A DNA stretch of 64,000 bases, taken from Chondrus crispus (taxonomy: Eukaryota > Rhodophyta > Florideophyceae > Gigartinales > Gigartinaceae). Made by a program: the position numbers and the translations under genes. Under the pieces are notes generated by a model. That model was not told the DNA's origin. It ran no database searches and was given only the letters and a program-made list of their open reading frames with translations. This document shows, piece after piece, positions 54,883-64,000 of the stretch. Positions within the stretch are counted from its first letter, which is position 1. Each line of letters opens with the position of its first letter. The stretch spans positions 225,685 to 289,684 of the forward strand of contig NW_005178851.1 of assembly GCF_000350225.1 (NCBI RefSeq). The letters are read 5' to 3'.

Positions 54883-55921
54883 ATACGTCTGAACACTTCA
54901 GCCACTGCTGCTCCGTTGTGCACCCCTCGCGGTCGAACTGAACGTAAAGGAGTTTTTGCCCCATCAAGACCTCTATCGGACTGCCGTGTAGCACCTCCTC
55001 GAGCGCTTGCCGAGCATCATGTGCTCGAATCACTGGTAAGTCGGGATCAGCATCTCTGAAATGCCACCTATATGAAATCTCTTTCTGCGACAAGAAGCTC
55101 GTAGGTGTGCTGTCCTCAATTCGTTTCAACAACAGACCGGCCAAATCAAGCGCGTCTCTCATTGAAATGAGATCATGGGAGCTTAATGAGTCATCCCAGG
55201 TTTCGTCGCGTTTCCCGACTACAGTATTTCCGGTTGTTTCGAACGTCTCCTCATCTCCACACTCTAGCAATCCACTCATTCTACAGCCCACAAACCTCTC
55301 CCGTAAAAGGTCTGACCATCGCGCAGAAAACTCGTGTTCTACGGCAAAACCAAGGCCTACTCTTCTGAACCAATCCATGACTGTGTTCTTTTGCCTCTGT
55401 CGCAATGAACACAATATTTTGATCACAACTGGCAAGACGGCGCAGAACTTCGTGAAGTTACTCAGAGGGTTCCGCCAACTCTGACCGACTCTCAACCGTG
55501 GGAAGAGTACCATCGGAATCAAAGGAAAACAATCGTTTCTACTTCGTAGCACGGTATGAATATCTAACATGGTGTGTTGGTATCGGAATTAGTTGTATCG
55601 CTTTTGCCTTGCGATTCGCGGAGTATGTGACTATATCGTCAATGAATCGAACGCCAGATGCGGACGCAGTGTGCAAGTCGACATGGCGGTATACTTTCTG
55701 GTGTTTCAACTCTCTCTCGAAGTCGGGCATTTCCAGGCTCTGAAAAATTGCATCGCTGTCCATTATCAACGTTCCAGAGATTCACTAGCAAAGCACCCGT
55801 TAAGTTTTTTGCGGCTCTCGTGAACTCGCTCAAGATGAGAACACCATTTTGCTCTGTTTCACATATGATGTACACATGACTCACAAGATTCATTCCGTCT
55901 CGAAGCGATGTGATTGTAGAA
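54883..55921 (-). pseudogene. TPS-like: captured TPS/TPP fragment, right arm
   Basis: Second copy of 43890-44936. Here the phosphatase part is open across KEISYRWHFRDADPDLP, which the left arm interrupts with TAG, so the arms are no longer identical. The GT20 part (MNLVSHVYIICE, LILSEFTRAAKNL) has Arg where the left arm has Gly. The upstream frame changes are shared. Confidence 0.9.
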
Positions 55922-56321
55922 CAGCTCCACTAGAAAAGAGGGGTGGTCTGTTTAGTTCTTGAATGAGCTCTCAAACCAAATTTTCATACGCATCCGATCG
56001 CGAGGCGCGGCACCATATCATGGATCATTGCCTCCGCACTTCATGGGTCAAGATTGTCGAATCTGTAGGTCATCGACATAAACGCAGAGTAAACTGATCT
56101 ACATAATGACTCCAAGGAGTTATCCACTCTTTGAAACCGTGAATTTCACAATTTCACAAAATTACACACTTTGCTGCAGTGCGCAAAGAATAAATATACT
56201 CTCCAGAATTAGCGACCTGTGTCTAAAAGCCATAAATAGGCTTAAATTCGGCTTAGGCAATATTCCAACGCAGTTCTTTTTAAGAAGGAAAAATCTTTCT
56301 AATAACCAATCACTGTTATAC

Positions 56322-58386
56322 GTCCATATGGCGCCTCAGGGGCATCGCACCACCGCCTCGTACTGTCGACTTGACACGCGACGGAGGACGGTCGGGAACA
56401 TGCCGGACGGAGCTCATCGGAGCACGTGGTTACGAGCAACTACAATGCGTTAGAAGACGGGATGAGGGGGGGGGGCGTACAGTACTCCTCCAGCACAGGC
56501 CTTGAAACGGGGCCGACCAGCCCGTGTGCGCGCATGCGCATGAAAAAAAATTGGAAATTTTGGGGGGCGAAATTTGGCCCGGAGAACACGCCTGCATGCC
56601 AGGCGTGTGCGCGGAGGCGGACTGATAAAAAAAAGCCAAAATTCGGGGACGAGATTTGGCCCGGAGGACGCATGCACGCAGCGCGGGTGCGTGGATGCGC
56701 ACCTGGACATGCCGCAACGGGCGGCATGCAGGCGAGGGCCGGACGACAATGTGCCTTTCTGTGTTCCCCGCACGAGTTCACGCGCCCGCGCGACGCTGCT
56801 GCTACCCCCGGGGCGCACCGTCAGTGGGATGAGGTACTCCCGGCCACTGAGAGGAACAAGTTGCCCCCAGCCGGCAATCACCGCCTACTGTCCCTACTAC
56901 GGCTCTCACGACCACCCCATTCGCGTACGCGCCGACAGCGCCCCGCCCACTGCATTCCGGCTCTGAGAGGGGAGGACGCGAGATGCACTCTCGCCCCATC
57001 ACGCACCACGCATGACCTCGTTCGGGAGACCTCCTCATCCCCGCCTCCATTAAATTGCTAAGGGAAAACGCGCGACATCAGAGGCGCCAGGGGAACGCGA
57101 TCAGTAGAGTCAACCCCCAACAAGCGGCCGAAGAGGCCGTTGCAGAGAGGGATCCGACATCGCCTTGATGGCGAGGGGAATTGACCCGAGGACAGCCTCC
57201 ACGACGGCACGCGTGGGTAATGGAATGAGAGACGACGACCGGAACGCTAAACGCACGAGAAGTGTACAAAACGATTCTGTCAACGCTACGCTCCCCCTAG
57301 CGTACGGGACCCAAAGCTGCCAAAAAGATGTATCGCCTTTCGCGTACCTACTTGCCGTGCGGGCAGGCCAGCAGAGGACAGCATGGGCGCCCTTCGACCC
57401 ATCTCGCACGACGTACGCCCACACTCAGGGACCCTACCCCCACGGTCACGAAGCATTACGCGTCTGCAAAGGGCCGGACAGACAAGGGAAGTCGATATGC
57501 AAATTGTGGTATAACTACCTTCGTCCCGACCACTCGGAACGAGGGGGGTTAGAGGTAAGGGAGCGCGCGCCGCTGGGTAACCCACGCGAGCGCAAACCGT
57601 ACGGAAGAACTCGAAAAGAGGGAAGGCTCACGTGGCCGGTGACGCGCAGCCGGTCGGTGGTGTTAGATCCGGACGGCCGGTCACGGGTTAGAAGCCTGAG
57701 ACTTAGAGGTAAAACCGGACGGAGTTAGCAAAAAGCCGTAAAGGGAAGGGAGGCGAGTCTGCCCCCGTTTACTGGAACGGGGCAGGTGCCCCTGGTCTTA
57801 ACCCCTCAGTGGGACGCCAGGACACCTGTCCCGCTACAGTAGCTGTTACATACTGTATACCAGCTACTGTACTAAATTGGCTAATTTGTGCCATTAACCA
57901 CTAATTGCTAATTACTTACCGGATGGTCGCACACGTGTGCCCGTGGCCACGGCCGGCGCCAACGGTTGTGTCACGTGTACGCCGTGGAGGTACTACTGTG
58001 CTCGCAGCGGGCGCGTGCACGATTACTACAGTAGTAACCGCCCGTCTCGGGGGTTCTCATTTCCCACCGGGGGTCGCGGTGTGGAGTTGTACCACAGACC
58101 CCCTTCCTTACTTCGCGACACGTCCTCGTCGCGGCCGGGGGTTGACATGACCGGCTGGCAGGGTGTCCCATCCGTACGGAGAAGTCCGCGCCGACCACGG
58201 GGGCGCGGGCGGGCTGCGGCCAACTCCATGGGGGAGCCCATGGAGTTTTTGGTATTTAACCGCGTCGGATCCCCTGGCGCGGCAATGGGTCCCCTCACGC
58301 TTTCCTTTTCTCCCACCTCACTTCACACCACGCACCCCATTACCTCCACTTCCAAATCTCGCCCCCTCCTACCGTCCTCCCCCCGC
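56322..58386. other. unassigned DNA between T1 and aORF C
   Basis: No gene is recognised in 2.1 kb. There is a run of ten G (about 56466-56475). An imperfect duplication carries AATTTGGCCCGGAGAAC at about 56569 and GATTTGGCCCGGAGGAC at about 56655. The G5 3' LTR should end somewhere here but no TG/CA edge pair could be fixed. A TATA-like GGTATTTAAC lies at about 58250, 135 bases before the aORF C start. Confidence 0.5.
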
Positions 58387-60720
58387 ATGGATAACCGATC
58401 ATCCGAGCGGGGTCGCCCCCCTCGGGCTCTGCCCCCTGCGGCGCCAGCCGCGCCGGTACCGACCTTTCACCCGGCGCTGGCGGCGGGTCCCGGGGGTCGA
58501 AACGCGACGAGCATCGCGGCTCCGCGGGTGCGGGCTTCGGGCGCGGGGGTCCTTCCCTCGCGCGGCCCTACCGCCGTCCAAGGTCCCCTGCCGCGCCCTC
58601 TGCGCTCCGCCCCGGCTCCCCACGTCGGGGAGACGACCGTACTGAGACGGTCCCCCGACTGGGCTGTAGCCGCGGGGCAGGCGACGGCCGGCGCGGATAG
58701 CCACCCGGTACCGCCGGATCCGTACGCGGCCACGCCCCCGGCGACCGAGGCTCCGCCGTCCAGCTGGCTCCGGACGGGTGTATGTGCCGTGCGGGGTTTG
58801 CTACCCGGGGCCGAGTTAGACCACCGGATTCCCCGAGGCGGTCGCAACCCCTCACAGGCGCAGCCGCCGATGTCCGCCGAGGCGTACATCGCGACGGCCT
58901 TCCCCGATGCGGCTCGGTTTGGGGCCATCCCCAGGCGACGGGGTATCCGTACGCCCTCCCCTCGCGGTCGAATCCGCCAAGACAACCGCGCGGCCGCTTG
59001 GAGGACCCGCTGGGTCCACGTGCCCCACCGCGTGATGGCGGACTCCCGCTCGGATCTCCTGTACATCCGCTGTGCGGGGGAGGACCGGTACCATTCGCGG
59101 TTGTTCGACCTCTTCGAGAGGTTCGGCGGGGACGTGGATCCTAAGCCCCACGTGCAGTTGGTGGCATTCCCCCGCCCGTTCGACCGGTGGTACAGCGTGG
59201 CTAACCGTGTGCGGTGGGGCGAGAATTCCGCCAAGGAGAGCCGGCTGCGGTGCCGCCGCGCCGATGCCTACTTCCACATGTGGCATACGACGGAATTCTT
59301 CGCCGTGCCCACAGGGGCCAGGGGGCAGCTATACCCAGCCCTACCGAGCGGTTGGAGCAATCTGGAAGCTCCGCAGTACCTCTGCGTACCCACGCCCAGC
59401 GTGCTGGCTTATGCCGCAGCGCGGTGGATGCCGGACGGTTCCTTCGGGCGAGAAGCGACGCCCGGGATTCGTCGACTGATCGACGCCATCCTGCTCTCGG
59501 AGTGGGCCGTCCTGGCGTTGCTGTGTTTCCTACACGCCGCACGGGACGGCCTCCCGTTCTTCACCAAGTGCCCGGACCCTCGCCTAGCGAGCCGGACCGG
59601 GAACGAGCCCGGCGAGCGAGGCTCTCTCTTCCGTTTGTCGGCGGGGCTTCTGCAGCTCATCCGATCGGTCGGGGTGGCCGCCATCCTCGAGGGGACGTCG
59701 TTCGACCCGGTTGGCGCGGAGGCCATCCTCGATTTTTCCGAACGGTTGGACTGGTCCCTCCCGGAGCGCCGCGACTTTGTGTGGTACAGTTGGGCCCGCG
59801 GCTGTTCCCTGCGGATGCCGCATTGGGATGGCACGTCGGCGGAGGCCGACCACTGGTACGACCCCCTGCCCGACCACGGGTCGCCGTCGTACGGGGCGGT
59901 CATCGCCTCCGGTGACGGGTGGGGCGCCGCGGTTGCTTCCGCCGGGACCCCCGCCGGACCGTCCATCGGGTCTCTGCCCGCGTCAACCGAGTCGGTCCTA
60001 CTGATGCCGGGGGAACCGGCCCTTGGAGAGGGCCTTCCAGTCGGTCCCTCGACGCCTCCCACGATGGGAGACGCGATCACTGCGGGTTCTCCGCCTGTGA
60101 TCGCGGCAGCGCCGGCCACGGACACACCGGTCATGGAAGTGCCGGTAACGGAAGTGCCGGTAACGGACCCCGCCCCGGTGGGGGCCGCTCGCAAGGCTCC
60201 TTCTGTCGAGCCTGCGGGGGGCAACCTCCCTGCGGTGGCTACCGGATCGGTGCCGGGCCCTGCCGGTTTCCCCGTCAGCGAAATGACCGCGACGGGGACA
60301 CAGACCCCCTCGATGGCGGCCGGTGGGGCTCCGAGTGAGGCGCCAGCAGACGAAGCCCCCGTCTTGGTTCCGGACGCGCAGGCCGCCCTGCGCGCTCTGC
60401 AGACGGAGTGTGGCTACGCGGGGCTCCCTGCACCGACCACCCTTGCGGCGGCTTTGGAGTCTGCGCGCACCTGGCTAGTCGAGGCGACCCAGCTCAGGGC
60501 GCGGGTGGCCGGCTTGCAGTTCGCCATCCGCCAGCGCGACACTGGCGAGGATCTCCTGCGCAGTGAGACGATGGCGCGGATCCGTTCGGCACAGGACCAC
60601 CTCGCCGTCTTGAGCGAGCAAGTGTCCGCGAAGAGACCGTACGGTACCGTCGACACTGATCCCGCCAGCGCGGCGGCGCGGGGGGCGGAGCCCTCTGCCA
60701 AACGCCAGCGTCGCGAGTGA
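58387..60720 (+). CDS. antisense ORF of chromovirus G5 (aORF C), complete
   Basis: An intact 777-residue ORF from ATG 58387 (MDNRSSERGRPPR). Upstream in-frame codons are open too, but this ATG follows a TATA-like sequence. Residues 1-200 are Pro/Ala/Arg-rich and probably disordered. The conserved core (about 205-470) aligns with aORF A and B: LLYIRCAGED, AKESRLRCRRADAYFHMWHTT, LSEWAVLALLCFLHA, FRLSAGLLQLIRSVGV, SERLDWSLPERRDF. A Pro/Val/Thr-rich part with repeated EVPVT follows. Residues about 660-750 form a helical, coiled-coil-like end (LRARVAGLQFAIRQR, HLAVLSEQVSAKRP). There is no signal peptide or known catalytic motif. It faces G5 pol head-on. The function is unknown; a nucleic-acid-binding or structural accessory role is only a guess. 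Confidence 0.75.
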   Translation: MDNRSSERGRPPRALPPAAPAAPVPTFHPALAAGPGGRNATSIAAPRVRASGAGVLPSRGPTAVQGPLPRPLRSAPAPHVGETTVLRRSPDWAVAAGQATAGADSHPVPPDPYAATPPATEAPPSSWLRTGVCAVRGLLPGAELDHRIPRGGRNPSQAQPPMSAEAYIATAFPDAARFGAIPRRRGIRTPSPRGRIRQDNRAAAWRTRWVHVPHRVMADSRSDLLYIRCAGEDRYHSRLFDLFERFGGDVDPKPHVQLVAFPRPFDRWYSVANRVRWGENSAKESRLRCRRADAYFHMWHTTEFFAVPTGARGQLYPALPSGWSNLEAPQYLCVPTPSVLAYAAARWMPDGSFGREATPGIRRLIDAILLSEWAVLALLCFLHAARDGLPFFTKCPDPRLASRTGNEPGERGSLFRLSAGLLQLIRSVGVAAILEGTSFDPVGAEAILDFSERLDWSLPERRDFVWYSWARGCSLRMPHWDGTSAEADHWYDPLPDHGSPSYGAVIASGDGWGAAVASAGTPAGPSIGSLPASTESVLLMPGEPALGEGLPVGPSTPPTMGDAITAGSPPVIAAAPATDTPVMEVPVTEVPVTDPAPVGAARKAPSVEPAGGNLPAVATGSVPGPAGFPVSEMTATGTQTPSMAAGGAPSEAPADEAPVLVPDAQAALRALQTECGYAGLPAPTTLAAALESARTWLVEATQLRARVAGLQFAIRQRDTGEDLLRSETMARIRSAQDHLAVLSEQVSAKRPYGTVDTDPASAAARGAEPSAKRQRRE

Positions 60721-61982
60721 TGCCAGCGGGGGAGGCGGTGAGAGTAGCGAACCGCCTCCGGGGACCAGGTCCCGTCCGTTCCAGTAAATTGCGCGCCTCC
60801 TGTCCTTCTTCCTTCTCTTCTTCACTGCCCTTCCCGTTCGGTACTATAGCCCTTCCGCGCCGGTCGGGTCCGGCGCGGGGCCGTGGTCGTGTGAAGCACC
60901 ACTCGCGCATCCGCGGCGGGGGCTCGCCGCTCGGCGGGGGCTCCGGCGCCTCCCGGCCCGTGGCACCCCCAGCCGTGGCTCCGCCGTCTCGGTAGGCGAG
61001 GGCTCGGACGCCACTACAGCGCCACTTCCCCACACCTGTTCGCCGGTTGTCCTCGTGGCGGCCGGGTTACCCTCTGGCTCATGCCGGTGAGACTCCGCGC
61101 GGTGGGTGCCCGAAGTGGTCGTGGGGTGGTTCCTCCAGTTACCCCCGCGACAGTGGAGGACCCCCATCCGGTGGGCAATTTTGACCGGATTTTACCGCCC
61201 CGCGGCGGGTGGCCTTTTCAGGGCGTTGACGAGCTCCGATTGGGCACCCCCCGGGGTCGGAGGCGTCTTGAACCGCCTCCATGGGCCAGCGGCCACACGT
61301 GCCGGGCGGTGTATGCCGCTCGCGCAACACGTGGCCTACAGTGCCCTGGAGCCCCGGTGAGGTCGTCCCCAAACGGTATTTACGCGCTGGGATCCGTCCC
61401 TCGCCAGCGGGTAGGCACTGGGGTGCCGAGCCGTTTGGCCACCGCCACGTGGGGTAGTCGTTTCGGCGGGTCAGCCTCCTCCTGCGCCGGGTCTTCCGGC
61501 GCGGGGCTTGCGGTGACGCGCGCGGGGTTCCGCGTGCATCTGTGGCGACGTCGCCTCCTCCTGCGCCGGGTCTTCCGGCGCGGGGCTTGCGGTGACGCGC
61601 GCGGGATTCCGCGTGCGTCTGTGGCGACATCGCCCCCTCCTGCGCCGGGTCTTCCGGCGCGGGGCTTGCGGTGACGCGCGCGGGGTTCCGCGTGCATCTG
61701 TGGCGACGTCGCCTCCTCCTGCGCCGGGTCTTCCGGCGCGGGGTGGGCGGTGACGCAGGCGGGGTTCCGCGTGCGTCTTTGGCGATCTTGCCCCCTCCTG
61801 CGCCGGGTCTTCCGGCGCGGGGTGGGCGGTGACGCAGGCGGGGTTCCGCGTGCGTCTTTGGCGACCTTGCCCCCTCCTGCGCCGGGTCTTCCGGCGCGGG
61901 GTTTGCGGTGGCGATTGGCCGCCGCGCGGGGGAGGTCCTTCTCGGGGTCGTCCCGCCCCGCGCTGGGTTGCCCAGTGTGGTG
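60721..61982. other. non-coding spacer of G5 with minisatellite
   Basis: GC-rich spacer between two convergent genes. The 79-bp tandem repeat (61475-61912) fills its last third. No separate gene was recognised; open frames here arise from the repeat. Confidence 0.6.
61475..61912. repeat. 79-bp minisatellite, about 5.5 copies
   Basis: The motif CTGCGCCGGGTCTTCCGGCG starts at 61482, 61561, 61640, 61719, 61798 and 61877, exactly 79 bases apart. Each unit has a perfect 7-bp stem, GCGCCGG-GTCTT-CCGGCGC. The last units drift (GGGTGGGCGG for GGGCTTGCGG). As 79 is not a multiple of 3, each unit changes reading frame. Confidence 0.95.
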
Positions 61983-64000
61983 TTAGCGGTGGCGTGCTGC
62001 CGCCCGCGTGCGCCAGAAGCGGTCTATGAAGGCCTGGGGGAGTCCCTCTGCGGGTTCCCAGGTATCGTCCGCTGGGGCGTAGCCATACCAGCGGACCTTG
62101 TACTGGGCCCTTGTGCGGTTCTCCCGGTGGTCGACCTCATGGTCGACCACATACTCCGCGCCCGGTTCGGGTTCTCCGGCCGCCGCGGGCTGGGTCGGGG
62201 CGGCCGTAGTGACGTCGCGAGGTCCCCGCGGCATCCGGGTTATCCGATCGATGCTCACGCGGTTTGAGACCCCGTCTTGATCGAGGACCACGGTGGTCTC
62301 CGTAGCGGATCGGACCCGAAACGGGCCTTCCGTTTTCGGTAACAGCTTGACAGAGGGTCCCCCGTCATTACTTGGCAGGTCTCCCCGTTCGGTACTCGTC
62401 AATGGCCGAGGTGGGCGGTCAACATAGACCAGGTCTCCCACCTCGATGACCGGACGGAAACGCACCTTCTTATCGAAGTCGGCCTTGTATCGCCTTTGCG
62501 CCGCGGTTAGCTTCACCCGCGCGCGCTCAAGGGCGTCGCGGAGTTTACGCAGCGTCGCGCGCTTGTACTGTACCGGGGTCCTCGGATCTTCCGTGTTGGA
62601 GACGGCATCCTGCGGTACAGTACCGGGCAGCGCCAAACCGGACGGTGGTCGCGTCAGCACCAGGTCGAACGGGGTTGTCTCCGTCGACCGGTGGACCTGC
62701 GTGTTATACGCGAAGGTCAGGGGCTGGATGTATTCGTCCCAGTCCCTCTGGTGCTCCGCGACATAATGTCGGAGGCGCTGTACCAGAGTACGGTTGAACC
62801 GTTCGGTTTGCCCATTTGTTTGGGGGTGATAGGCGGTAGTCAGGTAGTGCCTCACCCCCAGCAAGGCGCACACCGCGTCGAAGAACTTGGCGGCAAATTG
62901 TGGTCCGTTATCGGTCAGCACGTAACGAGGTGCGCCGTATACGTAGACCCAATTGTCCAGGAAGGCGTTTGCCACGACCGACGCCGTGGTTGTCCGTAAC
63001 GGGATACTGCGCGTCAGCTTCGTAAACCGGTCGGTCATGACGAGCACGTGGCGATTCCCGTGCGCCGTCTTCGGTAAAGGACCCAGCAGGTCCATGGCCA
63101 CGAAATCCAGCGGTCCTGCCGCTGGGAAGAGCTTGAGATCCTTCTGGTGCCTCACCAGGGTCCCCCGGGTGGCAGCGCATGACGCACAATTCCGTACGGT
63201 ACTGAAGGCGTCATTGGCCATATGAGGCCAATAATATTCCCGCCGGAGGGTATAGTACATCCTCGTACCGCCCGGGTGTCCGGCTAGGCGGGGATGATGG
63301 GCGAGGTACAATATCTTCGCCCGGAGCCGCTTCGGTACAACCCGCTGCAGGGTCCCATCGAGGGGGGACTTGCGGACGACGAACCCGTATCGGTCAACGT
63401 CGTACCGCGAGTCCGGGTTCCCCACAGTCTCGGCGGCCGCCCTACAGAAGGGGTCCCCGGCCTGTTCCCGAAGGAACTCTTCCACCGTTACGGATGAGAC
63501 GTCGCGTTCTTCGGGTATAACCGCGAACGCGTGCTCAGCTCTCCCCGGGTCGACGGGGGTCTCCCAGTGTACGGTACCTTGACGGGGGTCTTGCTCCTCC
63601 TCTCGCCATTGTACCGCGAAACACGGGACCTCGTCGTCAACCGATTCGGAGGTTGCGCCGTCAACTCGGAGGCGTGATACACCATCCGCGAGTTGGTGCT
63701 TAATACCCGGCCGGTACTGTACGTCGTAGTCGTACTCGGCTAGGCGGAGACGCCAGCGCGCTAGCCGGCCGGAGCTATCCGCCAGGTTGAGAACCCAGCG
63801 GAGGGCCTCATGATCCGTACGGAGGTCAAACGTGTTCCCATATAGATATGGTCGAAGCGTGAGGATGCTCCACACGACAGCAAGGCATTCCTTCTCGGTA
63901 GTGGTGTAGTTCTTCTCCGCATCCGTGAGAGCGCGGCTCCAATAACCGATCGGTAAGCGGTCGCCGTCCGGCTGCTCCTGTAGTAGGGCACAGCCGACCT
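61983..64000 (-). CDS. pol: G5 pol: RNase H, integrase, chromodomain (partial)
   Basis: The frame is open from the right window edge to the stop at 61983. It starts in RNase H (GCALLQEQPDGDRLPIGYWS, TTEKECLAVVW, TDHEALRWVL). The integrase follows, with its zinc region (H-x7-H: HHPRLAGH...CASCAA), then AMDLLGPLP, VLTDNGPQF and GQTERFNRT, so all three catalytic acidic residues are present. After a basic region (YKADFDKKVRF...GDLVYVDRP) comes a canonical chromodomain (EYVVDHEVDHRENRT, KVRWYGYAPADDTWEPAEGLP). No lesion is visible in 2 kb, so G5 is the best-preserved chromovirus here and may be recent. RT, protease, gag and the 5' LTR lie beyond 64000. Confidence 0.93.
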   Translation of the reverse strand, partial: VGCALLQEQPDGDRLPIGYWSRALTDAEKNYTTTEKECLAVVWSILTLRPYLYGNTFDLRTDHEALRWVLNLADSSGRLARWRLRLAEYDYDVQYRPGIKHQLADGVSRLRVDGATSESVDDEVPCFAVQWREEEQDPRQGTVHWETPVDPGRAEHAFAVIPEERDVSSVTVEEFLREQAGDPFCRAAAETVGNPDSRYDVDRYGFVVRKSPLDGTLQRVVPKRLRAKILYLAHHPRLAGHPGGTRMYYTLRREYYWPHMANDAFSTVRNCASCAATRGTLVRHQKDLKLFPAAGPLDFVAMDLLGPLPKTAHGNRHVLVMTDRFTKLTRSIPLRTTTASVVANAFLDNWVYVYGAPRYVLTDNGPQFAAKFFDAVCALLGVRHYLTTAYHPQTNGQTERFNRTLVQRLRHYVAEHQRDWDEYIQPLTFAYNTQVHRSTETTPFDLVLTRPPSGLALPGTVPQDAVSNTEDPRTPVQYKRATLRKLRDALERARVKLTAAQRRYKADFDKKVRFRPVIEVGDLVYVDRPPRPLTSTERGDLPSNDGGPSVKLLPKTEGPFRVRSATETTVVLDQDGVSNRVSIDRITRMPRGPRDVTTAAPTQPAAAGEPEPGAEYVVDHEVDHRENRTRAQYKVRWYGYAPADDTWEPAEGLPQAFIDRFWRTRAAARHR

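Larger units (their letters stand above)
43503..56317. mobile_element. T1: 12.8 kb TIR transposon with 3.8 kb arms
   Basis: The two ends are inverted copies, starting AACAGTGATTGGTTATT and ending with its complement. They are flanked by ATAC at 43499-43502 and 56318-56321, a 4-bp target duplication. The arms are about 3.8 kb each (43503-47318 and 52497-56317). The 5.2 kb centre holds two divergent genes: a ParB/methylase-like gene on the minus strand and a DDE-like transposase gene on the plus strand. The element is visibly more AT-rich than the chromoviruses around it. The arms hold captured TPS/TPP, WD40 and signal-peptide-like sequences. Confidence 0.9.
52497..56317 (-). repeat. right TIR arm of T1
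   Basis: Mirror image of 43503-47318, containing the end of the transposase gene and second copies of the WD40, membrane-protein-like and TPS/TPP fragments. Confidence 0.92.
58387..64000 (-). mobile_element. G5: Ty3/gypsy chromovirus, 5' part beyond the window
   Basis: On the minus strand the visible order is RNase H, integrase, chromodomain, spacer with a 79-bp minisatellite, then the antisense ORF. No stop or frameshift was seen in the coding parts, unlike G1-G4. Type and layout match G1 and G3. Confidence 0.85.

Noticed and set aside
57937-58386. N-terminal extension of aORF C from 57937
   Set aside because: The extra 150 codons have no ATG at their start and overlap promoter-like DNA; the ATG at 58387 is the better start.
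61475-61912. CRISPR-like array
   Set aside because: The units are contiguous 79-bp tandem repeats with no unique spacers, in a eukaryotic retrotransposon.

Overview
The window is a dense transposable-element nest from a eukaryotic nuclear genome. No intact host gene was found. Host sequence survives only as broken fragments of typical eukaryotic genes: U1 snRNP 70K, trehalose-6-phosphate synthase/phosphatase (TPS/TPP), a WD40 protein and a beta-adaptin. The plant-like TPS/TPP, the intron-free fragments and the wealth of chromodomain Ty3/gypsy elements suit a repeat-rich alga, possibly a red alga. The species is inference and uncertain.

Layout. (1) 1-2752: right end of a terminal-inverted-repeat (TIR) DNA transposon, here called T0, carrying U1-70K and TPS fragments. 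(2) 2753-14717: minus-strand chromovirus G1, with its 5' LTR at 13781-14717; T0 sits inside it. (3) 14718-20495: plus-strand chromovirus G2, pol only because G1 cut it, plus a long non-coding tail. (4) 20496-31275: plus-strand chromovirus G3, with its 5' LTR at 20496-21140 and an inverted solo LTR of its own family inside gag. (5) 31276-31491: piece of a G1-family LTR, cut by chromovirus G4 (31492 to at least 39524). (6) 39525-43498: mostly unassigned, with a beta-adaptin pseudogene. (7) 43503-56317: transposon T1, 12.8 kb, with 3.8 kb TIR arms, an ATAC target duplication and two divergent genes. (8) 56322-64000: unassigned DNA, then minus-strand chromovirus G5, which runs off the window.

How the genes relate. 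The chromoviruses form two groups. G1, G3 and G5 have a canonical chromodomain (W-x-GY...TWEP) and an extra antisense ORF downstream of pol, convergent with it. The three antisense proteins are homologous. G2 and G4 have a shorter chromodomain ending in TWTARTH, and no such ORF was seen. G1, G3 and G4 share the same unusual primer-binding site. G1-G4 are all disabled by stops and frameshifts; the parts of G5 inside the window are open.

T1 has a DDE-like transposase gene of the GHTHEDID type and, divergent from it, a ParB-like plus DNA-methyltransferase-like gene. Its arms carry captured host-gene pieces. T0 is a second copy of the family with different cargo. This transposon family and the antisense chromovirus ORF are the best candidates for something undescribed.
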